This document shows, piece by piece, positions 17,205 to 33,660 of a stretch of 33,660 bases of DNA (the first letter of the stretch is position 1; each line of letters starts with the position of its first letter). This DNA comes from Streptomyces sp. CB02400 (GTDB taxonomy: Bacteria; Actinomycetota; Actinomycetes; Streptomycetales; Streptomycetaceae). The translations under genes and the position numbers were made by a program. Under the pieces are notes generated by a model that did not search any database, was not told the DNA's origin, and worked only from the letters and a program-made list of their open reading frames with translations. The DNA is taken from contig NZ_LIWB01000033.1 in NCBI RefSeq assembly GCF_001905725.1, forward strand, positions 1-33,660. Reading direction: 5' to 3'.

Positions 17205-18056
17205 ATGGAATTCACCACGGTAGGAGTCGTCGGCGCCGGCGTCATGGGCGTCGGCGTGGCACAGAATCTCGCGCAGACCGGACACCAGGTGATCCTGGTC
17301 GACGTCTCGGAGGAGGTGCTCGACAACGCGAGGCGCGAACTGCGCACCAGCCTGCGCGCCTTCGCCCTCTTCAACCGCGCCGCGGCCGTCGACCCGGCGG
17401 CGGTGATCGAGAAGATCGAGTTCACCACCGACTACGAGCTGCTGGCCAAGGCCGACTTCGTCGTCGAGAACGTCACCGAGGACTGGGGCATCAAGGAGAA
17501 GGTCTACGAGCGGCTGGACCGCATCTGCCGCCCCGAGGTGCGGTTCGCCGTGAACACCTCGGCGATCTCGATCACCCGCGTCGGCTCGGTCACGGACCGC
17601 CCGCAGAACATCGTCGGCATGCACTTCATGAACCCGGTGCCGATGAAGCCGATGGTGGAGGTCATCCGAGGCCACCACACCACCCCGGAGACCATCGACA
17701 CCGCCCGCAGGTTCCTCGCCGGGATGGGCAAGGAGTGCATCGTCGTCGAGGACGTGCCGGGCTTCGTCTCCAACCGCGTCCTGATGCTCACCATCAACGA
17801 GGCCGTCTTCCTGGTGCAGGACGGGGTGGCCTCGCCCGCCGACGTCGACCGCATCTTCAAGACGTGCTTCGACCACAAGATGGGGCCGCTCGAGACGGCG
17901 GACCTGATCGGTCTCGACACCATCCTGAAGTCCGTCGAGGTGCTCTACGAGAGCTTCAACGACAGCAAGTACCGGCCGGCCCCACTGCTGAAGAAGATGG
18001 TCGCCGCCGGCCTGCTGGGGCGCAAGAGCGGCGAGGGCTTCTTCAACTACCGCTGA
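17205..18056 (+). CDS. fkbK: 3-hydroxyacyl dehydrogenase for methoxymalonyl-ACP (FkbK-like)
   Basis: A 283-aa NAD-dependent enzyme of the 3-hydroxybutyryl-CoA dehydrogenase family. The Rossmann motif is VGVVGAGVMGVGVAQNLAQTG. The active-site region is NTSAISITRVGSVTDRPQNIVGMHFMNPVPMKPMVEVI, whose His in GMHFMNP is the catalytic base of the family. The domain ends with RKSGEGFFNYR. In the FkbH pathway it oxidises the 2-position or 3-hydroxyl of the glyceryl-ACP-derived intermediate on the way to hydroxymalonyl-ACP. It starts 16 bp after the AT-ACP-MT gene, and the free ACP gene follows after 56 bp. The set order matches the asm13-16 order of ansamitocin as I recall it. Confidence 0.88.
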   Translation: MEFTTVGVVGAGVMGVGVAQNLAQTGHQVILVDVSEEVLDNARRELRTSLRAFALFNRAAAVDPAAVIEKIEFTTDYELLAKADFVVENVTEDWGIKEKVYERLDRICRPEVRFAVNTSAISITRVGSVTDRPQNIVGMHFMNPVPMKPMVEVIRGHHTTPETIDTARRFLAGMGKECIVVEDVPGFVSNRVLMLTINEAVFLVQDGVASPADVDRIFKTCFDHKMGPLETADLIGLDTILKSVEVLYESFNDSKYRPAPLLKKMVAAGLLGRKSGEGFFNYR

Positions 18057-18112
18057 CCCGGCCGAGGCGCACACCCACCGCCAGGCCGCACACGAACAGG
18101 ACGGAACACGAC

Positions 18113-18367
18113 ATGAGCATGGACAACAAGGCGAAGATCGGGGAGTACCTGTCCCGCTTCTTCCCGGTGCAGGACCTCAAGGACGACGACGACATCTTCC
18201 AGCTCGGCTTCGTCAGCTCGATGTTCGCCATCCAGCTCGTCTCCTTCGTGGAGCACGAGTTCGGCCTCACCATCGACAACGACGACCTGGAACTCGACAA
18301 CTTCCGTTCCGTCGGAGCCATCGACGCGTTCGTCACCCGTAAGCTCTCCGCCTCCGTGGCGTCCTGA
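18113..18367 (+). CDS. fkbJ: Free-standing acyl carrier protein for extender unit (FkbJ-like)
   Basis: An 84-aa acidic carrier protein. The phosphopantetheine site is in LGFVSSMFAIQLV; by alignment with FkbJ-type proteins (GFVNSLFA) the second Ser is modified. This GFVxS signature, lacking the DSL of PKS ACPs, marks the carrier on which FkbH loads a glyceryl unit. The ATG at 18113 follows AGGACGG. It lies between the FkbK-like and FkbI-like genes. It is the second carrier in the pathway besides the ACP domain fused to the methyltransferase. Confidence 0.9.
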   Translation: MSMDNKAKIGEYLSRFFPVQDLKDDDDIFQLGFVSSMFAIQLVSFVEHEFGLTIDNDDLELDNFRSVGAIDAFVTRKLSASVAS

Positions 18368-18389
18368 CCCACGAGGGGACGCCACAGCG

Positions 18390-19574
18390 ATGACCAGCAC
18401 GCTCACGGCGGAGCAGGCCCAGGCCCAGAAGGAGTTCCGGGCCTTCGCCGACCGCCACATCGTTCCGCACGCCGACGCGTACCATCGCGCTCAGCGCACT
18501 CCGCCCCAGACCGTCGAACTGCTGGCGGCCGAGGGCCTGCTCGGTCTGCCGGTCGCGGCCCAGTACGGCGGGGGCGGATGCGACGCGGTGACGCTCGGGC
18601 TGCTCGCCGGTGAACTGGGGCGTGCCTGCTCGTCGCTGCGCAGCCTGCTCACCGTTCACACGATGGTGGCGCACGCCGTCGCACGGTGGGGAAGCCGCGA
18701 ACTCAAGGAGACCTGGCTGCCCCGTCTCGCCCGCGGTGAGAGCATCGGCGCGCTCGCCGTGTCCGAGCCGGGCGCCGGCAGCGACGCCGCGGGCGTCGTC
18801 ACCCGGCTCACCCCTGACGGGGACTCCTGGCTGCTCGACGGCCACAAGACGTGGACGACGTACGGCGAGACCGCCGACGTCTTCCTCGTCCTGGGCCGTT
18901 CCCCCGAAGGGCCCACGGCGGTGCTGGTGGAGCGCGCCACCGCCGGAGTGCGCACCGAACTGATCGAGGACCTGATCGGCATCCGCGCCTCGATGACGGC
19001 GGACGTCCACTTCGACGGCTGCCGCATTCCGGCCGGCCAGGTGCTCGCCCGGCCCGGCCTCGGCCTCTCCCACGTCGTCGGTACGGCGCTCGACCTGGGC
19101 CGCTACACCGTCGGCTGGGGCTGCGTCGGCATCGTCGACGCATGCCTGGAGGCCAGCGTCGACTACGCGGGCAGCCGGGAGACCTTCGGCACGCCCATCA
19201 AGGACCACCAGCTCGTACGGCAGATGATCAGCGGCATGTACACCGACGCCCGGGCGGCGCGGCTGCTCTGCCTGGAGGCGGGCCGGCTGCGCGACGAGGG
19301 CGATCCCGGTGCGCTCGCCCAGACGTCCATGGCGAAGTACTTCGCCTCGACCGCCGCGAGCCGGGCCGCGGCCGACGCCGTGCAGATCCACGGCGCCAAC
19401 GGCTGCAGCGCCGGCTATCCGGTGCAGCGCTATCTCGGCGACTCCAGAGTCATGGAGATCATCGAGGGAAGCTCTCAGATCCATCAGATCGGCCTCGCCG
19501 AGTACGCGTTCCAGGAGCGTGCCCTCGTCCGCCGGAGGCAGGCCGGTGCGACCCCCAGGAGTGAGGGACGATGA
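18390..19574 (+). CDS. fkbI: Acyl-CoA dehydrogenase family enzyme for methoxymalonyl-ACP (FkbI-like)
   Basis: A 394-aa flavoprotein of normal acyl-CoA dehydrogenase length. It has ALAVSEPGAGSDAAGV with HKTWTTYG (flavin side), RETFGTPIKDHQLVRQM (helix of the dimer interface), ADAVQIHGANGCSAGYPVQR and VMEIIEGSSQIHQI, where Glu is the likely catalytic base. In FkbH-type pathways it oxidises the ACP-bound three-carbon unit. A GAGGGGA ribosome site precedes ATG 18390. The stop overlaps the fkbH start (ATGA), so the two are coupled. Confidence 0.88.
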   Translation: MTSTLTAEQAQAQKEFRAFADRHIVPHADAYHRAQRTPPQTVELLAAEGLLGLPVAAQYGGGGCDAVTLGLLAGELGRACSSLRSLLTVHTMVAHAVARWGSRELKETWLPRLARGESIGALAVSEPGAGSDAAGVVTRLTPDGDSWLLDGHKTWTTYGETADVFLVLGRSPEGPTAVLVERATAGVRTELIEDLIGIRASMTADVHFDGCRIPAGQVLARPGLGLSHVVGTALDLGRYTVGWGCVGIVDACLEASVDYAGSRETFGTPIKDHQLVRQMISGMYTDARAARLLCLEAGRLRDEGDPGALAQTSMAKYFASTAASRAAADAVQIHGANGCSAGYPVQRYLGDSRVMEIIEGSSQIHQIGLAEYAFQERALVRRRQAGATPRSEGR

Positions 19575-20596
19575 CGACCGTCAAATGTGTGGTGTGGGAC
19601 CTCGACAACACCGTCTGGGAGGGGGTGCTCCTCGAGGACGGGGACGTGAAGCTGCGGCCCGGTGTCGTGGACGTCCTCAGGACCCTCGACGAGCGGGGCA
19701 TCCTCCACTCCGTCGCGAGTCGCAACGACCACGACGCGGCCATGGCCAAGCTGGAGGAGCTGGGCATCGCCGAGTACTTCCTGTATCCGCAGATCAACTG
19801 GGGCAACAAGTCGGACTCCGTGAAGGCGGTCGCCGAGGCGATCAACATCGGCATCGACACGCTGGCCTTCGTCGACGACCAGCCCTTCGAGCGCGACGAG
19901 GTCCGCTTCACGCACCCGCAGGTGCTGTGCATCGACGCCCTCGACGTCGAACGCGTCCCCGGCCTGCCCGAGATGCACCCGCGGTTCGTCACCGCGGACT
20001 CCCGGGAGCGCCGTCACCTGTACCGGGCCGACGCCGAGCGCAACCAGGCCGAGGCCGGCCACGACGGCACGGCCGAGGAGTTCCTCGCCTCCCTGAACAT
20101 GCGCTTCACCATCGCCCCGGCCCAGGAACGCGACCTGCAGCGCGCCGAGGAACTGACCGTCCGCACCAACCAGCTCAACGCGACCGGCTACACCTACTCG
20201 TACGAGGAACTGGACGCGTTCCGCACGTCGCCCGGCCACGACCTGCTGGTCGCGGGCCTGGAGGACAGGTACGGGACGTACGGCAAGATCGGGCTGGCGC
20301 TCGTCGAGCGCGGCGAGGACGCGTGGACCGTCAAGCTCCTCCTGATGTCCTGCCGGGTGATGTCCCGAGGCGTCGGATCGGTACTGCTCGCCCATCTCAT
20401 CCGGGAAGCGGCCGCGGCCGGGGTACGGCTGCGCGCGGAGTTCGTACCGACGAACCGCAACCGGAGCATGTACGTCACCTACAAGTTCGCCGGGTTCCGG
20501 GAGACCACCACGGACGGCGGGGTCTCCGTGCTCGAGCACGACCTCGCCCGCGTTCCCGGGTTCCCGCCGTACATGGAGGTCCTGGTCGAGAGCTGA
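19571..20596 (+). CDS. fkbH: FkbH-like glyceryl-ACP synthase/phosphatase
   Basis: A 341-aa protein of the HAD superfamily. The N-terminal catalytic motif is VVWDLDNTVWEGVLLED, with the first Asp as nucleophile. SRNDHDAAMAKLEELGI and FVDDQPFERDEV are motifs II-IV. The C-terminal half (about residues 180-341) is a GNAT-like domain with LLMSCRVMSRGVGSVLL and TNRNRSMYVTYKFAGF. FkbH proteins take the C3 unit of 1,3-bisphosphoglycerate, remove phosphate and load glyceryl on a dedicated ACP, the first step to methoxymalonyl-ACP. It is the last gene of the plus-strand operon. FkbH relatives also serve tetronate formation, but the fkbI/J/K neighbours decide for the extender unit. Confidence 0.92.
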   Translation: MTTVKCVVWDLDNTVWEGVLLEDGDVKLRPGVVDVLRTLDERGILHSVASRNDHDAAMAKLEELGIAEYFLYPQINWGNKSDSVKAVAEAINIGIDTLAFVDDQPFERDEVRFTHPQVLCIDALDVERVPGLPEMHPRFVTADSRERRHLYRADAERNQAEAGHDGTAEEFLASLNMRFTIAPAQERDLQRAEELTVRTNQLNATGYTYSYEELDAFRTSPGHDLLVAGLEDRYGTYGKIGLALVERGEDAWTVKLLLMSCRVMSRGVGSVLLAHLIREAAAAGVRLRAEFVPTNRNRSMYVTYKFAGFRETTTDGGVSVLEHDLARVPGFPPYMEVLVES

Positions 20597-20664
20597 CCTG
20601 GGGCTGGACACGAGTTCGAGCCGGGTTTTAGGACGCCTCGCCATACTGGCCGAGTCTGTTAGCC

Positions 20665-20683
20665 CCTGCCGGTCTCCGGCAGG
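20665..20683 (+). promoter_or_regulatory. Hairpin between fkbH and the next gene
   Basis: CCTGCCGG (20665-20672), loop TCT, CCGGCAGG (20676-20683): a perfect 8-bp stem, 68 bp after fkbH and only about 5 bp before the GGGAGGGA ribosome site of the next gene. It could terminate the long operon. Alternatively, if the downstream gene is transcribed from a start in the 20640-20660 region, it could shape that gene's leader. Confidence 0.4.
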
Positions 20684-20707
20684 AACGGGGAGGGAAGCAG
20701 AGAACGG

Positions 20708-21334
20708 ATGGCCATTCAGTCACTGTGCGAAGCAGTCCATTGCCGTCACGACCGGCAGTCGGGCAGGCCCCAGCCTCGGACGGCCGCCTCGGGGCAGCGG
20801 CTCTGCCTGGTGTGCCGTGCCCGGCTGAAGGAGGACCTCGTCAGTCTTCCGGGCCTGTACGACGGCTGTGAGGAAGCGCTCGCACCGGCACGGCCCGGAA
20901 TCACCGAGCGGGTCAGCTCGGGCCGTGCCCGGCAGGGCATCCGGCTCAACGAAGCGGCTCTCCAGGCCCGCGGCGACATGGTCCCGGTGCTCGCCTCGTG
21001 GGCCGGCGCCATCGTCGCGGAGCGGGGGGTGACAGGACCGCCCCGGCGCGAGGTCGGTACGCTCGCGGCCTTCCTGGCCCGCCATCTCGACTGGCTCGCC
21101 GCCCACCCGGCCGCGGGTGAGTGCGCGGCCGAGGTCCGCAGGGTCACCAACGTGGCGCGCTCGGCGCTCGCCCCCAGGCCGGCCGTCCCGCAGGAGCTCG
21201 GCTCCTGCCCGGTCACCGACTGCGAGGAAAGCGTCCGCACGTCGCGGGGCGCCGATCTGACGCACGTGGTGCGCTGCGGGGCCGGGCACGTGCTGCCGCC
21301 GGACCGCTGGCTGCTGCTGAGCGGCCGCGCGTGA
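20708..21334 (+). CDS. Cys-rich protein, possibly OvmZ-like
   Basis: A 208-aa protein. Four cysteines near the N-terminus (Cys7, Cys12, Cys33, Cys36) look like a zinc site. A second group near the C-terminus (SCPVTDCEESV then VVRCGAGH) may be another. The middle has ASWAGAIVAERGVTGPPRREVGTLAAFLARHLDWLAAHPAA, a tryptophan-containing helical region. The overall pattern reminds me of proteins annotated OvmZ in Streptomyces clusters and genomes, recalled from memory and not verified. No biochemical function is known to me. It is paired with a small HTH gene 68 bp downstream, which hints at regulation. ATG 20708 follows GGGAGGGA. Confidence 0.55.
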   Translation: MAIQSLCEAVHCRHDRQSGRPQPRTAASGQRLCLVCRARLKEDLVSLPGLYDGCEEALAPARPGITERVSSGRARQGIRLNEAALQARGDMVPVLASWAGAIVAERGVTGPPRREVGTLAAFLARHLDWLAAHPAAGECAAEVRRVTNVARSALAPRPAVPQELGSCPVTDCEESVRTSRGADLTHVVRCGAGHVLPPDRWLLLSGRA

Positions 21335-21402
21335 GCCCGGCCGGTCCGCGCCCCGCCCCGGCCCACCCGGCCCTGACCCCACGCACTCACGGAAGGCCCC
21401 CC

Positions 21403-21609
21403 ATGACCGCCGTCAAGAAGGCCGGCACGCGCACGGTCCCCACCCAGCTCGCCGCCCTCGCCGCGGGAGTCTCCGAGGCCACGATCCGGCAGTGGGCCAC
21501 CCGAGGCAAGCTCACCCGCTACGGCCGGCCCGGTCGTCGTGAGTACTCCCTCCAGGAACTGACCGCGCTGATCGCGAAGAACGCGAAGCACGCGAAGAAC
21601 GCCGAATAG
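21403..21609 (+). CDS. Small MerR/excisionase-like helix-turn-helix protein
   Basis: A 68-aa protein. PTQLAALAAGVSEATIRQWATRGKLTRYGRPGRREYSLQEL is a winged HTH of the MerR N-terminal or excisionase type, in which the wing (YGRPGRREY) contacts DNA. The tail AKNAKHAKNAE is a lysine-rich repeat encoded by three 9-bp units. ATG 21403 follows GGAAGG. It is probably cotranscribed with the Cys-rich gene upstream and converges on the P450 gene. Its targets are unknown. Confidence 0.7.
   Translation: MTAVKKAGTRTVPTQLAALAAGVSEATIRQWATRGKLTRYGRPGRREYSLQELTALIAKNAKHAKNAE
21574..21600 (+). repeat. Three 9-bp tandem units in the HTH gene
   Basis: GCGAAGAAC, GCGAAGCAC and GCGAAGAAC lie head to tail at the 3' end of the gene. 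They encode Ala-Lys-Asn/His triplets, giving a basic tail. The copy number may vary between strains by slippage. Confidence 0.7.
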
Positions 21610-21638
21610 GCCATCCCTCGGCCGACCCCCGGCCGGAC

Positions 21639-21674
21639 CCCCGCTCCACGGACCCGAAGGCCCGTGGAGCGGGG
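21639..21674. terminator. Strong bidirectional terminator
   Basis: CCCCGCTCCACGG (21639-21651) pairs perfectly over 13 bp with CCGTGGAGCGGGG (21662-21674), with a 10-nt loop. It lies between the convergent HTH and P450 genes, 29 bp from each stop, separating the two regulons. Confidence 0.85.
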
Positions 21675-21703
21675 AGAGCACGCCGGCGGTGCCCAGGGCG
21701 AGG

Positions 21704-22924
21704 TCACCAGGTGACCGGAAGCCGGTGCACGCCGAGGACACCCATGTCCTTGCGCACCGGCACCTCGGAGACCGGTACGTCCAGTCGCAGGCCGGGGAAC
21801 TCGCGCAGCAGCCCGTTGATGCCGATCCGCATCTCGATACGCGCCAGCTGCTGCCCCAGGCACTGGTGGATGCCGTGCCCGAAGGCCACGTGCCCGGTGG
21901 CCGGACGGGTGATGTCCAGGTCCTCCGAGGGGCCGAACTTCTCCGGGTCCCGGTTGGCCGCCGCGACGGACACCGTGACCGTGTCGCCCTTCTCGATCAC
22001 ATGACCGGCCAGCTCGACGTCCTCCAGAGCGGCACGCAGCAGGCCCACGTGCATGATGCTCAGGTAGCGCAGCAACTCCTCCACCGCACCGTCGATCAGC
22101 GACGGGTCCTCGCGCAGCAGCGCCGACTGGCCGGGATGGCTCAGCAGCGCGAACGTCCCCATGGCGATCATGTTCGCGGTGGTCTCGTGCCCGGCCAGGA
22201 GCAACAGCAGGGCCATGCCGATCAGCTCGTCGTCCGTGAGACCGCCACCTGACACCAGGTCGCTCAGGATGTCGTCGGCCGGCTCCTCACGGCGCCGCCG
22301 CACCAGACCGAGCAGGTACGTCCGCAACCCCGCGTACGCCGCCGAGGCCTCCTCGGGGTCCTGCACCAGCCGGAAGATGGCCACGGCCCTGGACTGGAAG
22401 AACTCGTGGTCCTCGTACGGCACTCCGAGCAGCTCGCAGATCATCAGCGAGGGGATCGGCAGCGCGAAGTGCTCGACCAGATCCGCGCCCGGCCCCTGGG
22501 CGCGCAGACGGGCCAGCTGACGGCCGGTGACCTCCTCGACCCGTGCCTCGAGCCGCCTCATGCGGCGCACGGTGAACTGGCCGGTGAGCAGTTTGCGGTA
22601 GCGGGTGTGCTCCGGCGGATCCATGAACAGGAAGCCGCCCGGCATCGCCGGCTCGAACGCGCGGTCCGTCAGCGGTGAACTCATCAGCTCCTGACGGGCG
22701 CTGAAACGAGGATCACTGAGCACCTTCCGGGCCAGCGCGTAGTCGGTGACGAGCCAGCCGGTGGTGCCGTCCGGGTTCGCGATCCGGCTGAGGGGTTGAC
22801 GCCCGCGCAGGTCGGTGAGCTCGGCGGGGGGTGTGAAAGGACAGGGCCGGGCCAACGGGAGGGGCCGCGGCTCGTGTGCCGGGCCCCCGGCGGGGCGGGA
22901 CTCCCGTGTGGTCTCGGTCGTCAT
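21704..22924 (-). CDS. Cytochrome P450, polyketide tailoring
   Basis: A 406-aa soluble P450 of the macrolide-oxidising (CYP105/107-like) style. FMDPPEHTRYRKLLTGQFTVRRM is the C-helix region, LLAGHETTANM the I-helix with the oxygen-activating Thr, EELLRY the ExxR motif, and FGHGIHQCLGQQLAR the heme loop with Cys355. ATG 22924 follows GGAGAACGT. The frame is open upstream, but that part is not P450-like. It is the last gene of the PKS operon, 127 bp after a ferredoxin gene that is its likely electron donor. The expected role is hydroxylation or epoxidation of the polyketide. Confidence 0.88.
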   Translation of the reverse strand: MTTETTRESRPAGGPAHEPRPLPLARPCPFTPPAELTDLRGRQPLSRIANPDGTTGWLVTDYALARKVLSDPRFSARQELMSSPLTDRAFEPAMPGGFLFMDPPEHTRYRKLLTGQFTVRRMRRLEARVEEVTGRQLARLRAQGPGADLVEHFALPIPSLMICELLGVPYEDHEFFQSRAVAIFRLVQDPEEASAAYAGLRTYLLGLVRRRREEPADDILSDLVSGGGLTDDELIGMALLLLLAGHETTANMIAMGTFALLSHPGQSALLREDPSLIDGAVEELLRYLSIMHVGLLRAALEDVELAGHVIEKGDTVTVSVAAANRDPEKFGPSEDLDITRPATGHVAFGHGIHQCLGQQLARIEMRIGINGLLREFPGLRLDVPVSEVPVRKDMGVLGVHRLPVTW

Positions 22925-23051
22925 ACGTTCTCCGATCGTGGGGGGTGGTGGGGGGAGGTGGCCGATCGTGGGCCCAGTGGCCTGCCGCCGCGGGCCGGCA
23001 CACGTGGGGGTGGCCGTCCTCGGAGCCGCGCGAGGAGACGTCGCGGCGCGC

Positions 23052-23249
23052 TCAGTCCTCCGCCGTGGCCAGAGCGCCGGTGGGGCAGGTCGACACCGCG
23101 TCGAGGACCGCGTCCACCTCGTCGGCCGGAACCCTCGCCACCAGCAGCACGACTTCGCCGGTGGCGGGGTCCTGGTCGAAGACGGAGTCGGCAGCCATGA
23201 CGCACTGGCCGGCTCCGATGCAACGACCGGCATCGGCAATGATCTTCAT
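23052..23249 (-). CDS. [3Fe-4S] ferredoxin
   Basis: A 65-aa P450-type ferredoxin. Cys10, Cys16 and Cys55 (RCIGAGQC and STCPTGA) are cluster ligands. Ala in the position between the first two, where a fourth Cys would stand, indicates a [3Fe-4S] cluster. It carries single electrons from a ferredoxin reductase to P450s. It sits between the FAD monooxygenase and P450 genes of the minus-strand operon and may also serve the P450 at 7632-8882. AGGATCC lies before the ATG. Confidence 0.92.
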   Translation of the reverse strand: MKIIADAGRCIGAGQCVMAADSVFDQDPATGEVVLLVARVPADEVDAVLDAVSTCPTGALATAED

Positions 23250-23294
23250 TCAGGATCCTTCGTTCCTTCGTGTGTCGTGTGTTCGTCGCCGGGT

Positions 23295-24671
23295 TCAGCG
23301 GGAGGACGCGGCAAGGACCTCGACGAGGTCCGACCGGCCCGGCCCGGAGGGGGCCTGCGGACGCCGGCCGGACGCCCACACCTCCTGCAGACGCCGCCGG
23401 TTCTCGGGGGTGTCCAGGCTGTCGAGGGGTGCCAGCAGACCGGCCACACGCTGCGCCGCCTGCCACAGACGCCCGTCGTGCTCCCCGGCCTCCATGAGGC
23501 TGAACAGGCTCACCGGCGGCATCGCCGCACCCTGCGGCAGACGGTGCCCGTCCACCGCGGCCTGCCAGAGCCGGGTGCGGGCGATGTCGGCCTGGACCGA
23601 GTCGTCGAACCAGGGCCGCACCCAGGCCTGGGCCTGTGCGGTCACGTCCCGGACGAGCCCGGGCAGACCGCCCGGCTCCCCGGCGAACGCCTCGGCGAGC
23701 AGCACGGCCTGGTGCATCGCCACCGACGCGCCGCGCCCGAAGGCCGGATCGGTCGTGCACAGCGCGTCGCCCAGGACGCCGTAGCCCACGGGGGCCTCGG
23801 GTGCCAGGCCGCGCAGGGTGTTGCGCAGCCCGGCCATGGGGACGACCTCGGTCAGCACCTCGCTGACGCCGGGACGCAGCCACGGCTCGAACTCCGGGAA
23901 GAGCGCGGTGACCTGGTCGAAGGCCTCCGCCTCACGCAGCGCCTTGAGGTCGTTGTCGTCGGGGAGGCGGCCGATGCCGATCGCGAACGTGCGGTTGTCG
24001 TGGTAGAAGAGCCCGGCGCCGAACCCGTCGCCGGCGACCATCGTCGTCACGCCGCGCTTGAGCGGCGGCCGCGGCACCCCGTCACGCAGCCGGTAGAACC
24101 GCGTGTTGTACACGACCCCGCAGTCCTCGTCCCCCTCCAGGACGGTGAAGTCCTCACGCAGCGGCGAGCGCCGGCCCGCCGCGTCGATGAGCACGTCCGC
24201 GTCGACGACGCCGCCGCGCACCCGTACGCCGCTGATCCGGCCGTCCCTCACCTCGGCCCGGCGCACCGACGTCCCGTAGTGGATCCCGACGCCCGGCTCC
24301 CGGCGCAGGGCGCGTTCCAGCGCCCACTCCACGGTCGGGCGCCGCGCCGCCAGGACCGCGAGGTCCTCGGCACCGGGCGGGGTGGTGCCGGCGGGCGTGG
24401 CGATGCTGACCTCCTCGGCGCCGTTGGCCAGCAGATCCTCGTACACATCGGGCAGATGGGTGAGCAGATGCTGCCGGAACAGCCCCAGGAAGGTGTGCAG
24501 CTGGCGGGTCTGCGGGGCACCGGGACGGTGCCAGTCGCCGATGGCGGCCAGGTCCCCGGGCGGGGCCTGGTCACGCTCCAGCACGGTCACCTCGAAGCCC
24601 CGTCGCGCCAGCAGCAGCGACACGGACAGACCTGAGATCCCCCCACCCATCACCACGGTCCGGGCACTCAT
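23295..24671 (-). CDS. FAD-dependent monooxygenase (squalene epoxidase/MonCI-like)
   Basis: A 458-aa flavoprotein. The Rossmann motif is VVMGGGISGLSVSLLLARRGFEVTVLERD (Gly9-Gly14). The second FAD motif is GDALCTTDPAFGRGASVAM. The segment RPGAPQTRQLHTFLG after the first motif resembles the GxPQxRHxH region of polyether-type epoxidases such as MonCI, so epoxidation or hydroxylation of the polyketide is plausible. A single-component hydroxylase of another kind is the alternative. ATG 24671 follows AAAGGAAG. It lies 32 bp after the PKS stop and 45 bp before the ferredoxin gene, clearly in one operon. Confidence 0.82.
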   Translation of the reverse strand: MSARTVVMGGGISGLSVSLLLARRGFEVTVLERDQAPPGDLAAIGDWHRPGAPQTRQLHTFLGLFRQHLLTHLPDVYEDLLANGAEEVSIATPAGTTPPGAEDLAVLAARRPTVEWALERALRREPGVGIHYGTSVRRAEVRDGRISGVRVRGGVVDADVLIDAAGRRSPLREDFTVLEGDEDCGVVYNTRFYRLRDGVPRPPLKRGVTTMVAGDGFGAGLFYHDNRTFAIGIGRLPDDNDLKALREAEAFDQVTALFPEFEPWLRPGVSEVLTEVVPMAGLRNTLRGLAPEAPVGYGVLGDALCTTDPAFGRGASVAMHQAVLLAEAFAGEPGGLPGLVRDVTAQAQAWVRPWFDDSVQADIARTRLWQAAVDGHRLPQGAAMPPVSLFSLMEAGEHDGRLWQAAQRVAGLLAPLDSLDTPENRRRLQEVWASGRRPQAPSGPGRSDLVEVLAASSR

Positions 24672-24703
24672 CACTGTCTTCCTTTCGTGATCATCGGTAG
24701 CGG

Positions 24704-33660
<8,957 letters not shown>

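Noticed and set aside
14684..17428. A 914-codon minus-strand frame opposite the AT-ACP-MT gene
   Set aside because: No recognisable domain, and the plus strand carries AT, ACP and FkbM motifs over the same bases.

Overview
The window is very GC-rich with strong G/C bias at third codon positions. Gene families such as a gamma-butyrolactone-type TetR receptor, FkbH-type extender genes and a modular type I PKS point to a Streptomyces or close actinomycete relative. It appears to be one flank of a type I polyketide cluster that uses methoxymalonyl-ACP, with its left boundary near a replication-type mobile element. The PKS runs off the right edge and the mutase gene runs off the left edge.

Left flank (1-4617): the end of a B12-dependent acyl-CoA mutase large subunit and its small subunit (IcmA/IcmB type), a strong terminator, and a 430-bp block of repeated TTCGGTCGC-type 9-mers in both orientations. 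This leads into three overlapping genes: Prim-Pol primase/polymerase, SF3 (D5/P4-type) helicase and a small unknown protein. The set looks like the replication module of an integrated plasmid or AICE-like element, without a visible integrase or att site. A RibD/DHFR-fold reductase gene follows and ends at a hairpin terminator.

Signalling cassette (4629-8943): an acyl-CoA oxidase gene (minus strand) is divergent from a TetR gamma-butyrolactone/butenolide receptor gene, which is followed by a P450 gene. This is the gene content and order of the avenolide locus (aco-avaR1-cyp17) of S. avermitilis. The aco/receptor intergenic region holds a promoter whose spacer is filled by a 20-bp palindrome. 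A related half-conserved site lies just after the P450 gene, before the biosynthetic operon. I infer that this is a butenolide-type quorum-sensing system controlling the cluster.

Extender and support operon (9022-20596, plus): type II thioesterase, a degenerate acyl-CoA oxidase/dehydrogenase-like protein, Sfp-type PPTase, a second-copy-type S-adenosylmethionine synthetase, a second type II thioesterase, an unusual AT-ACP-FkbM methyltransferase fusion, 3-hydroxyacyl-CoA dehydrogenase (FkbK), free ACP (FkbJ), acyl-CoA dehydrogenase (FkbI) and FkbH. Most are translationally coupled or closely spaced. Together they can make methoxymalonyl-ACP from a glycolytic C3 unit, supply SAM for its O-methylation, activate carrier proteins and edit stalled chains.

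Regulatory pair (20665-21674): a 4-Cys protein possibly related to OvmZ and a small MerR-like HTH protein, closed by a 13-bp-stem bidirectional terminator.

PKS and tailoring operon (21704-33660, minus): an incomplete type I PKS, visible as (DH-KR-ACP)-(KS-AT-DH-ER-KR-ACP)-docking tail. It is followed by an FAD monooxygenase, a [3Fe-4S] ferredoxin and a P450. No thioesterase domain is present, so another PKS protein must act after this one. I could not identify the product.
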